From Phascolomyces articulosus (taxonomy: Eukaryota > Mucoromycota > Mucoromycetes > Mucorales > Lichtheimiaceae): a stretch of 64,000 nt of DNA. Of the stretch, positions 1-11,287 are shown piece by piece. Location of the stretch: the NCBI GenBank assembly GCA_025677815.1, contig JAIXMP010000009.1:124001-188000 (forward strand), in the 5' to 3' direction. The notes beneath the pieces were generated by a model. That model made no database searches, was not told the origin of the DNA, and worked only from the letters and a program-made list of their open reading frames with translations. The position numbers and the translations under genes are program-made. Every line of letters starts with the position of its first letter. Within the stretch, counting starts at the first letter, position 1.

Positions 1-1032
1 ATATATAATACATAAATGTAGATAATGATTTAAAATTAAAGACTCTTATATGATAGCAGATCATTAATTAACAAAAATAGAAATAGAAAAATATCTTATC
101 TAATCATGAAAACAATGTCAAAAATGGCCATTAAAAACGAAAAGGATTGTGTGCTTTATTAATTTTTTAATTGGATACCAAATGATAATAGCAAAGAGAT
201 AGAAGACACGTAATAAGGAACAAAATTGAATATAATGGAAATATAATTAATATCTCAGAAAAAGGATATTTCTCATGCTATTGAAAGGAAAACACATTGG
301 GTTTGGTGTTCAGTGTATTATATAATGAGTCTATTATAATAAAAAAAATCATAGAGTGAGGTGACCCACACTAATATATGATAGATTCACTCATTCATAA
401 ATAATCGGTTAAACATGATACAACCAATGATACACTATATTACTCTTGATTTGTTGTTCATTATTAATAATCTGGAGTACAAAAGAAAGATTGTGAAGAA
501 TAGAAAAGAAGTAAATTGATTACTAAACAAGGCAATAAAAAGATATACCTAACAGTACCATTTTTTATTACATTCCATTTCATCTCATACAGAAATAATA
601 ATTTTTCTGATAAGATTCTTTATCGTGACTCTACTATAAAAGAGGACATGATGCTCTTTCTAAATGCTCACTCTTCCACATGTGCTTAATCATTGCATTC
701 AGAGAATTTAGAAACTGTGGTGTCCTAAAAATAAAAATATAGAGTATTCGAAAGATAGGATTCGTATCCTTGATAATATTGTAAAACACCTGTACATAGA
801 ACAATAGAAATAATCTTTATCTTTGATTCTATCTTTATTTACAATAAATCGTATTTCAAAAGACCTCTCTTTTTTTGAACTATCTATTCTACGTACAACA
901 CAGAAACGTATAAAAACAAACATTGAGTACATCAAACCTTTCATTATTAATTATATTATATGCCTTGCTTTCACCATTATGATAAGAATTAAAACAGACA
1001 GCAAACACATATAGGGTGCACACCTTTTTAAA
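1..1032. other. AT-rich intergenic, no gene seen
   Basis: Very AT-rich sequence with short, low-complexity reading frames on both strands. None has a convincing protein-like composition or usable splice context. I see no RNA gene. Confidence 0.5.
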
Positions 1033-1560
1033 TTGGTTTATTTCGAAGATCAAGTCTTTTATATGCAAAATGGTGATGAGGTTTTTTTTACTGCATTGCT
1101 TTTTATTTCAAATATACACTGTTGGTTGCCAATAAATTTATATCACTATTTCCATAAATGGAAGGCGTTACGTTACAGACAGACAACTATACGCAACTGT
1201 AATGATAATCAACACCTATCTCGCAATCATGTTATATCTTGCTTCAATGTCCATACACTCCTTAATATACCATACGTTGTCCCTGATCCGATATCATTCG
1301 TGCTCAACTCACTACCAACCAAACGACCAACATCCGATTCAAAAAAACGATACTGGAAATATATTTGGCCTCGACTTACTAGACTTATGAAAGAAATTGA
1401 CCGCCTATGCCATGACGATGACTTGCGAGAAAACGACTCAGATCAACCACTCAGCATCAAAAATGATTTCATAATGTGGATCGATCAACCAAATGCAGAT
1501 TCAGCTCACGGATCACCTTCTACTTCTCAATATACTCTTGCACAACATTCTTCTGATTAA
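1033..1560 (+). CDS. orphan ORF, possible gene or element fragment
   Basis: An open frame of 175 codons. Its extreme 5' codon is TTG; the first ATG is at 1063. Residues from about 70 onward look protein-like: a VVPDPISFVLNSLP segment, a basic and aromatic KKRYWKYIWPRLTRLMKEID segment, then an acidic and Ser-rich tail. I do not recognise a family. It could be a short gene, the 3' exon of a gene whose upstream exons I cannot find, or a decayed mobile-element fragment. The frame ends in a TAA at 1558-1560 and is followed by AT-rich DNA. No neighbouring gene helps with function. Confidence 0.3.
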   Translation: MVYFEDQVFYMQNGDEVFFTALLFISNIHCWLPINLYHYFHKWKALRYRQTTIRNCNDNQHLSRNHVISCFNVHTLLNIPYVVPDPISFVLNSLPTKRPTSDSKKRYWKYIWPRLTRLMKEIDRLCHDDDLRENDSDQPLSIKNDFIMWIDQPNADSAHGSPSTSQYTLAQHSSD

Positions 1561-2818
1561 TCTTTCCCTTTTCTTTTCCTATATATCAACTATATTAGTA
1601 TCTACATCACTCAAAAAAAAAAGCAAAACATACATATACGTTAACCAAGTTCATTCTTTAAATATATAAAAATACCCATATTCTCTTCCTTATTTTAGCA
1701 CTTTATTTCCCTTCAGCTAGCATTTTATCCTTACAATAGTTCACTTTTTCTTCTTTACTCATTTTCCCCCTCTATCTTATGGGGTTTTTTTAACCAGTCC
1801 TTGAGATCCGGCTTTAGCGGGTATGCGATTTGCGAAGCGCTTTTTTGAAGCCTTTATTACTTTTGTAAATGATAAATAAAATATATTAAGTTTGATCCAG
1901 ACAGGCAGCCAAACCAAATCCTAAAGGCGCTTTTCATACTCCATATAAAACGCCTAAAAAGGGAAGTTGCTGTTTATGCGTCTATACAAATATCACGTAG
2001 TAGTAAATTCATTTCTTGCACTCTACATCTTGAGGGCTTCATTGTTTTCACTATTCAAACTTTAGCATCTTTCCTTCTACGAATATTAAAATGATTTGAA
2101 TATGTCGTTTAAGGCTTGTGACAGTATTTACATGTAGAACTTACCAATGTCCTGATAGCCACCAATATTACTCTTAAAATAATGTTTGAGTATCCTTACT
2201 TCAAGCTTTTTTGGTACAACAGTAAAATAAAAGCACCTGGATTTTACAATAAAAACACATGTGTTATCCAGACTCAAAGTACTATCATGCCGAAATGAAT
2301 TTACTGAAGTCAATCTGCGTGCAATCTATAGATGAGGTCAGTCACCTTGTATTATATAGTAACACTCTTATTGAAAAAAAAACCAACATACTTCTCCTAA
2401 TTGTCAATTAATCACTCAGCTTCATCTGCTATTGTCATCGTTTAAATATAAAAAGTACAAGATGGGTATGCTCTTCTTAAATCAAAAAACCCTTGGCCCT
2501 TTGCAGCTTCACCGATACGCAGCCGTAATGCATTGGATTTATCATTTTGTCTTTAATCATCCTTCTATCATCATTGTGTCATAAGCAAGCAATAATAACA
2601 GCGCTTCAAAAAAATCAAAAGAATTGATAAAAAACAATTATTGGTCAATGGAATATGTAATGTTTCACTATCACGAGCGTCTTTTGGTTTTTGATGGTGT
2701 CAATAAGCGGAAAGGAGAAATAAATAAATTCGGAAGAGGTGCGGCCGATCCTTTCTTCTTTTTTTCTTTTGTTGCTCAAAACTCAAAGTCAGGAGTTCCC
2801 TTTCGATCGAATTATACT
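1561..2818. other. intergenic, upstream of the RdRP gene
   Basis: No supported gene. A somewhat GC-richer patch at about 1800-1980 has small inverted motifs, for example AGGCGCTTTT near 1924 facing AAAACGCCT near 1948. I cannot assign these to an element. The rest is AT-rich and probably contains the RdRP promoter. Confidence 0.4.
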
Positions 2819-5800
2819 ATGGCTGTCATGAGTAAAAATATCGTTCCATATATAAACGTAAAGAAATTTATTCTATTAGTTTTATTATTTGCCCAATGTT
2901 TACTGTGGTTTATTGTCCAATAGATAATAATTCACCTACTCAACCACGTTCTCAATTGCGAAGGACATACCCAGTTCATAATTCGCCCCCACTCCGTAAT
3001 TCCCCTCCGCTGCGCAATGCATCTCCACTTCGTAATTCATCACAACCACCTCAGACACCAATAGCCTCACCGTCTTCCTCAACTGTGGTGAACGATTTTC
3101 GTTGTGTTAAAATTACTGGTTTAAATCGACAAACGATTGCTGCTACAGTACGTGATGCCTTTGCTCGTTGGGGTCAAGTGGAACGTATTGAACTTGGTTT
3201 GGATGGCAATGAGATGCCTAATGGAACGGCAATCATATTGTTCAAGTAAGCATATTTCTTTTTTAATAGAATTGTTTTTCAAATGGCAAAAAAAGGGAAA
3301 GTAGAGAAAGAGTGGATATGAATGAAAAGTAACACAACGATTCCAATTTTAGAGAAAAACCTTGGAATACCGAATTTTTAAAACATGCCACTGTGGATGG
3401 GCGCTCCATTAAAGTGGAGGTGATCAATGAAACACTTGTAGCCAAGGGTCGATTATTTCGAGAAGGACAGAAATCTCATTATACTCGAGTTCCTGCTCGT
3501 CGTCTTTCTTTGGGAACTAAAACTGGACCCAAGGAATATGTAGAAGAGTGGTTCACCGAAGATAGTATCGCCATGATTATCCAATATGATCGACGCGTTA
3601 TGCAAATATTTTTCAATTTTCAAAAAGAGAAATACAAATTGGAATTTTCTTTCAAGGATATGACCAATGGAGAACTACTCATGGAACGCGAAGGCCCATC
3701 TACTTATTTTACCATTCAACTCAAGTATCCAGCGCGTTTCTGGAAAGCGAATCAACAAGCTGTACAAGAATCCAAGACGAGTGTCACTGTTGGTCATCAA
3801 TGGGAACGCATTATTGATCTTCCAATACCTCCACATATGCTACCATCTGAAAAACAAGAAGCACCGAGCATAGTGGGTACTCATTTACAACCTGACCCAA
3901 ACAAGGCGCGGCTCGGTATGTGGACTACTTACCGCATTAAATTTTCGCCCGCACCACGTGCACAACAAGAGTTTGAAGAAATGCTTGTGGAAGCAAGTGA
4001 ATACAATCTAGTACCAAGAGATACCCGTATGCTATTACCCATTATGACGGTTGTTCCAGCAAAGGCACTTCCAAAACCTTTATTACATATTGATCGTTGC
4101 AAAATTTTCTCTTCCTTTGATACATTATATATGGTTGAAGTACTGATTCACTCGTATCAATTCAATGAACGCAACCTTAAGGAAGAGTTTTACGAAACAG
4201 TGGGACAGATAGATCCACAAATTGCCATTGGTATCTTTGATATATTATATGCTTCAAAAAAACGAACGTACGATCCTCTTCAGATGATCAAACAGGTGTT
4301 TGATGAAGTAGGTGTTCGTGTGCGGCATCAACGGCGTATCCCAGATCATTGTGCCATGATCCGTAAAGCTATTGTTACACCAACTACGATCCATTTGAAA
4401 CCACCCAGTATCGAAATCACGAACCGTGTTGTTCGCCATTTTCGGAATTACACAGACCGGTTTATGCGCATTCAGTTCATGGATGATGGTATGAGTAAAA
4501 TGAGCGCTTCGCAAACAAGAACCCATAGTGATATCATTTATGATCGATTTTTCCGTACACTAAGAAGAGGCATTGTCATTGGTAATCGTCGTTATGATTT
4601 CCTTGCATTTTCCAGTTCTCAACTCCGCGAACATGGCTGCTGGTTTTTTGCACCAACGCCTGAATTAAATGCAAATAATATTCGTGCGTGGATGGGTTCT
4701 TTTCAAAAAGAAAAGATCATTGCGAAACATGCCGTTAGAATGGGCCAGGTAAAAAAATCAAAGAAGTAAGGTGTAAAAAAATAGATATCCCATTTACTAA
4801 TAACCTTATATAATATCTCTTAATCCATTTCATTAGTGTTTTAGCTCTACACAACGCATTACAGAATTACAATACGACGAGGTTGAATATATTGATGATG
4901 TGGTGCGAAATGGTTATACTTTTTCTGATGGTGTGGGAATTATTTCTCGAGCACTTGCCGAAGAAGTTGCAGCGGCCATGGATCTTAACTATATCCCGAG
5001 CGCGTTCCAATTCCGTTTTGGTGGCGCAAAAGGTGTCCTTTCGAAATCTTCTACCATACTCAAGGGCAAGCGCATCCAACTGCGACCAAGTCAAATCAAG
5101 TTCGAATCAAATCACTACGAACTTGAAGTCATTCGTGTTTCTACTCTGATTCCAGCTTATCTCAACCGACAAGCCATTCTTCTTTTATCCACTTTGGGTG
5201 TACCTGACGAAGTCTTTATGAAAAAGATGCAAGTCATGATTGATGCCATGAATAAAATGCTAGGTGATCCTACGCAAGCCATTAAAACTTTGTTGACCTA
5301 TGTGGATGAGTATGGAACTACAAGATCGATGGCGAAAATCATCCAAGCTGGTTTCCTTGAAAAACGGGATCCTTATATTGTCAACCTTATCAATATGTTT
5401 CGTGTGAACATGTTGAAGGACCTTAAGAAAAAGGCCAAGATTCTTGTCCACAAGGGCGCATTCTTATTGGGCATCATGGACGAGACACGAACGTTACAAG
5501 AGGGCGAGATATTCTGTCAAATTTCGGGTGCATCCAACAAAGGACGTGGGAAAAAAATTATCCAAGGTGAAGTAGTGGTGTATCGAAATCCTTGCTTCCA
5601 TCCAGGAGATGTTCGTGTTGTTAAGGCCGTTGATAACCCCAAGTTACATCATCTGACCGATGTCATTGTCTTTAGTGCCTTGGGTTATAGAGATATTCCA
5701 AGTATGTGCTCGGGAGGTGATTTAGATGGTGATGATTATACGTAAGTAATTCATTACAGCCATATGACTTTGTATATATTATATGAACGGATTTTTCTAT

Positions 5801-7187
5801 TAATCAATTATGAGTTGGGTTGGTTGGTATTTCTTAGTATATTCTGGGACGATGAACTCTTGCCAAAAATTCGAAATTATGAACCTATGGAATACAAGGC
5901 TGATGAACCAGCTCGAAAGGATCAAGTTAGCCTTCTTCATATACATACATTTTTTATTAACTATATGACGAACGATAACCTTGGTGCTATTGCAAATGCT
6001 CACTTAGCTACAGCCGATCGCTCACCCAAAGGCGCACTAGATGGAAATTGCTTACGCCTTGCACAAAAACATTCAATGGCAGTTGGTAAGTGATAGTTGT
6101 ACTGGTTGGCCATTTTATGTAACACAACAAAGTGGTATTCTTATAGTATTAATGAATATTCTATTTAATTTTTTTTCTCATAGATTATCCAAAAACAGGA
6201 AATCCTGCTAAACTTGATGAAGATTTGAGAGTACGTGTGTTTCCGGATTTTATGCAAAAGAAGGACAAAGAATCATACAAATCCCAAAAAGTGTTGGGTA
6301 AAATATACCGTGCTATCGACAAGTCTGACTACAAGGAATACAAGGCTCATTTGGTTGATAATACAGCCTACGATGTGCGTTTACGGGTCCCTGAAATGGA
6401 AAGATATATCCAAGAAGCACGAGAGCTTAAATCAGAATATGGACGTGATATTATCGCTCTTATGAATCAATATGGTGTCCAGACGGAAGCAGAAATCGTG
6501 TCTGGGTATATTATCAAGTGGTTAAAGGAAACCAACAAAAATAGCAAGCATGAGATTCACAAGCAGACGATGCATGCTGTTTTGGCAGTCAAGAAGCAAT
6601 GGCGTGACCGATTCGATCAAGGTTTAGTGGAACAACCAGGTGCTCGCCATGCTAAAGCCGCCGCCTGGTATTATGTTACCTATCATCCTGACGAACGGAT
6701 GAAAGATCTCAGCGAAGAAGGCAAACTTTTGAGTTTTCCATGGGTGATGGATGATATTATTTGTGAAATTGCAATGATGAACAATAACCGTGTTCCTGCT
6801 GAAGATCAAGCGCAACCGGTGGATGACGCATTGGTTCGACGACTTGCCAACGCACAAAAACAAGACCTCAAGTTTACAATGGTATATAGTTCTGATGAGG
6901 ATGATGGTGATTTTAGTGAAGGTGATGATGGTTCCGACAATAGCGATGAGGAAGAGGGTATTTCTGATATGAATGGTTCAGGTGAAGAAGACGAAGATGA
7001 AGAGGAGGAAGAAGATGACGATGATACCACAGCAATAAAATCATTTGTCCTGTCTGCCAAGCCACATCAACAAAAGCAAGAAAGTCCCCGACCGTATAAT
7101 ATATCCCCACAAATACCTAACAAACAATATACCACTGTTAGTGCAAATGCAACTGAGGAAGAGTTGGCCGATGCATTACTTGGTTAA
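2819..7187 (+). CDS. RNA-dependent RNA polymerase (RNAi, QDE-1/RDR family) with N-terminal RRM
   Basis: Cellular RNA-dependent RNA polymerase that makes dsRNA from single-stranded templates to feed Dicer. Proposed exons: 2819-2831, 2924-3245, 3353-4748, 4837-5741, 5838-6085, 6184-7187 (1295 aa). All junctions are GT-AG and in frame. Residues about 63-140 form an RRM-like fold (FRCVKITGL to DGRSIKVEV), as in several fungal RdRPs. The core has the MGQCFSSTQ block spanning the third intron. The catalytic loop SGGDLDGDDY places the metal-binding DLDGD at about 872-876. The C-terminus carries a long Asp/Glu-rich tail (about 1200-1250). The start is the least certain part: ATG 2819 with a 13-nt first coding exon keeps frame, but translation could start at ATG 2896 without that intron. 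Family assignment is secure; which of the several mucoralean RdRP paralogues it is cannot be told. Confidence 0.93.
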
Positions 7188-8361
7188 AAGTAAAGTGTCG
7201 CTTCGTCTCTTGTTCACTTTTTATTTGATTATGATTTTTTACTTGATTCTTTTCCATTAAATTTTGGAAATCAGCGGAATAAAGCTAAACTGTTTCCAGC
7301 AATAATCTTGTACTCCACCAGACCAAGATTTTTTTTTTTACCGGGAGACTGGAATGGAAACATTTGTCGCTTTAAGAAATTGTTTGGAAAACTTAATTTT
7401 TATGAACCTATAAAACGACCAACACATGATTCAAGAAAACAGAAAACTACTTTACCTGTACAACATCTTTTTTCTGTGGACCCTTCTGATTATATAAACG
7501 TCCCAGAAATTTGGTTGAAAAATTTAATATACGTGTCATATTTTGATTGTTTTTTTTGTAGGTATTCTTATTCAAATTATGTAGATTACTCATAAGAAAT
7601 AGTGTTGATATTTTTTTTATATTAAAAAAAGGCCACAGGAAGTATATTCTCAATACAACACTTTAACGTGAAAAAAACCTAATATATATTGTATTAAAAT
7701 TAAGATATATAGTTGGATTTTATACAACGTAGAACAGTTGCACAACTACGTACCTTCGTTTCTATCCGCATATACGGCGATAACATCATCTCTTAAGAAA
7801 AAAGCGATACTTTTTGTCAAAGGAAAACATGAACCAATTGGTGAAGTCAAATTGAATAAACTATATGAAACATATTTTTTTGGCTTTCATTACGTTAATC
7901 AAGGGTTTAAATGAGGGACCTTATAATCAGTTATGGATAGGTTACAGAGAAAAAACTTCTTGATCGGAGAAGTGAAATATTAGCTGGGTTAGGTTGATTT
8001 ATTCTTTTTATTCTTTCTGCATCATTCTTGACTTTCTATCACTGATTAAAATAGTCGAAATGTACCATTCTAGGAACACCTCTCTTAAGAATGAACGCTG
8101 GGAACCGTGGGAACTTTAAACGAAGCTCACATTCAATCCCATCAAACGATATTATGCCTTATGAAATATTCAACAGGAGATTTTGATCTGACCAGTAAAT
8201 AGTCTATTCCCAATTAAAAATTTGTACAGTACGACACATCGTCAGAACATATAAAACTCTTTGGCTTTTTTTTTTCTCTCTTCTTCGTTCTTGACTTTTT
8301 TTTTTCGAAATTATTCCCTAGTGGTCCTCTTCATCTCTTTAATTATTCCATTGGTTTAATA
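7188..8361. other. intergenic: RdRP 3' region and transporter promoter
   Basis: The frame at 7308-7595 is Phe/Tyr-rich with no family resemblance and is probably chance. The right part has GATA-type motifs (for example near 7778 and 7933), a TATA-like box at 8248 and T/CT-rich tracts just before the transporter ATG. Confidence 0.4.
8248..8257 (+). promoter_or_regulatory. TATA-like box of the peptide transporter gene
   Basis: CATATAAAAC about 105 bp upstream of the ATG at 8362, followed by long T and CT tracts typical of fungal promoters. Position and sequence are seen; function is inferred. Confidence 0.4.
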
Positions 8362-10781
8362 ATGACCGAGGTTACTGAAAAGGTCGTTGAAACGATCAGT
8401 AAAACTGAAATTATATCCGAAAAGGCAGCTACCATGACTCAAGATGTGGCCGTTACGAATGATGAAGTTGAATATTTTACTGGTGATGATGGTCAACAAT
8501 ACCAGGCACCTACATCGGATCAGTGGGGTTCATTACGTGAAGTGGCTGATTCTGTACCAAAAAGTGCATTCTTGGTAATTATGATTGAATTTTGTGAACG
8601 ATTCACATATTATGGCTTGAGTGGCCCGTTCCAGAATTATATTCAACAGCCACCACCACCAGAAGGATGTAAGTGACGACATTTTCTTTTTATATCCAAA
8701 TAGATGATTTTTTTTTTGTTTGTTATTGAATTGACATGGTACAATTTACTTTATGGGGTATAGATCCGGCAGAAACACCTGGAGCTTTAGGACGTGGTCA
8801 GCAAACTGCAACAGCACTTACAGTTTTCTTTCAATTTTGGTGCTATATTACTCCTGTAAGTTTGAACTTCTATTTTCTAAATAATAATGAAATGATCTTT
8901 ATAATAACATAAAACAACCCTGTTATGATTTATAGGTTCTTGGAGGTATCGTTTCCGATCAATATTTGGGCAAATACAATACGATCTTACTGTTTTCCAT
9001 TATTTATATGGTCGGCTTAGTAGTTTTGACCGCCACTTCTGTACCTACTTCTATCGATTCTGGAGGAGCTTTCCCTGGTTTTATTGTGGCACTTATTATT
9101 ATTGGTTTAGGTAAAGAAAAAATTTTACAGATAAAATGGCCGAAATATACGTGTATCATAGTATTAACTAAACCTTTTTTTCATTTCTTCAGGTACGGGA
9201 GGAATCAAAGCAAATGTATCTCCATTAGTTGCTGAGCAGTATTCTGTTCCCAAGCCTTATGTTCGTAAGCAAGAAAAGGCCAATTGGTATGGTAAAAAAA
9301 CAGGTGAAATTGAGTATGTCATTGTGACACCCCAAGCAACATATCAAAAACTGTTCAGTTATTTCTATATGGGCATCAACTTTGGGTCATTATCAGCTAT
9401 CTTTACAACGATTATGGCAAAGAATATTGGTTTTTGGTCTGCTTATTTGTTACCCACCTGTATGTTTATTCCTGGTATTCTTGTTGTTATTTTTGGCAAG
9501 AAACATTATCGTCAACACCCACCACGTGGCAGTATCTTTTTGGAGCTATTCAGAGTTATCAGGTTGGCTTTTAAATATGGTTTGGAAGGTACCAAGCCAT
9601 CCGTCATGGCTAAGGTGAATCCTGAATTGGCTTCGAGCATTACCTGGGATGATGTCTTTGTAGACGAAATGCGTCGGACATTCAAGGCCTGTATTGTTTT
9701 TTGCTGGTACCCTGTCTACTGGCTTTGCTATTCCCAAATGACAAACAATTTAGTTTCCATGACTGCTGTAAGTATTTTTATTCTACTATTTTATGATAAA
9801 ACTTTTATTTTCAAAAGAATTATTTCCCTTGTTACTAATATTATTATAATGCTATTATTGATTTATCATAGACTATGTTAACCGGCGATGTTCGTAAGTT
9901 GCAGTAATCCATATTTTTATATATATGTCATCAAACTTGTAATCTTAACCTACTATTCTTCTTATACTATTATCTATACTTTTCTCTAAATGTCTATAGC
10001 CAACGATATTATGCAAAATCTTAACCCTTTCACATTGATTGTTACTATTCCTATTATGGATCGTCTCTTCTACCCATTACTTCGTCGTTTTGGCTTTCCT
10101 ATGCGTCCTATGATTCGTATTACCTTGGGCTTTTTCTTTGCTGCTGGTGCCATGGCTGTAAGCATATATCACGATAAAATCATCTTTTTTAAAAAAAGAA
10201 AAAAGAAATTTCACATACTAACCTTTTCTCTATTGATATTTCTTATCGTAGTATGCCGCTGGTATCCAAACTCTCGTGTACAACAGCCCACCTTATTATG
10301 ACCATCCAAATGGCAACGGAAAGAACTGGGTTTCTGCTGCCTACATCATTCCCGCTTACGTGTTGATTGGTATCTCTGAAGTGTTTGCTTCTATTACAGG
10401 TAAAATATTTAGAACATGTCGTTATTTTTTTTTCCATCTGCTAACAAAAAAAAAACACTCAATATGTTAGGTCTTGAATATGCTTACAAAAAGGCACCTG
10501 TCATGATGAAATCTTTGGTCATGTCCCTGTTCTTGCTCACTAATTGTTTCGGTGCTGTCCTTGCATTTGCTTTGGTCTCTGTCGCTGAAGATCCTAAGCT
10601 TAAATGGATGTATACCGGTATTTCTGTTGCTGCTGGTGTTTGTACAGTTCTCTTCTGGCTCTGTCACCACCAACGTGATGCATACGATGTCGAAGAAGAT
10701 GCCATTCATCGTAAGGAAGAAGAAATGAATAAATACAAAGGCGTCGAGAAAGAGTATGAACCTGAAGTGGAAAAGAAGTAA
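8362..10781 (+). CDS. POT/PTR2 family proton-coupled oligopeptide transporter
   Basis: Plasma-membrane di/tripeptide-proton symporter of the major facilitator superfamily. Exons 8362-8668, 8764-8855, 8936-9110, 9193-9767, 9872-9893, 10000-10157, 10252-10399 and 10471-10781 join in frame to 595 aa, the usual size for fungal PTR2. Family marks: FCERFTYYGLSGPFQNYI in helix 1; GLGTGGIKANVSPLVAEQY; and FSYFYMGINFGSL, the second PTR2 signature. About a dozen hydrophobic segments are visible. The N-terminus (about 75 residues) is hydrophilic and cytosolic. The C-terminus is charged (EEEMNKYKG...). Exon 5 is only 22 nt but is needed to keep frame and supplies TMLTGDV before PNDIMQNLNP. GATA-like motifs upstream would fit nitrogen control, but that is inference. 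Substrate specificity cannot be read from sequence. Confidence 0.95.
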
Positions 10782-11287
10782 AAACAAATAGTGGGTGATG
10801 ATCAACTACATTTTACTTCACCATGAATAATCCTTGTATTTAACCTCCTTTTAATTTACTTTATAATTAACTACTTTTTATATCATATTTCTTTAATTTA
10901 TTTTTCTTTTTTTTTTTGTTTTTAACCACATTATATATTTTCTTATGTAAACTTTCGCATGTATATTTCGTATATTTCGTATTTTTTCAATCAACATAAA
11001 TTATTTTTATTATCATATTCTGTACTATTCTCTTTTCAAATCAATTTTGAATTACTTTTGAAAAGTAATGCATAGAATCTTCCTTTCATACTTACCAATA
11101 TTTACTTTCTATAGGTGTCTTTATCTTTGTATTCATTTTATACATATAAGGTAATGTAACTAGATAAAAATAACATTTATTGACAATGCTTCCTTGCAAA
11201 TTAAAATAATAGAAAGATGTATCTTCAAAGCCAGCAATCCTAATCTTGATTGTTGAAAAGAGGGGTGCTATATTTGTTGTATCTTCG
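10782..11287. other. convergent 3' regions of transporter and phosphomutase genes
   Basis: AT-rich spacer between two genes that end toward each other. It presumably holds both 3' UTRs and poly(A) signals. No coding potential seen. Confidence 0.5.

Noticed and set aside
6806..7060. Poly-Ser minus-strand frame
   Set aside because: Antisense shadow of the Asp/Glu-rich tail of the RdRP.
7308..7595. 95-codon plus-strand frame after the RdRP gene
   Set aside because: No domain, no splice structure, lies in the expected 3' region.
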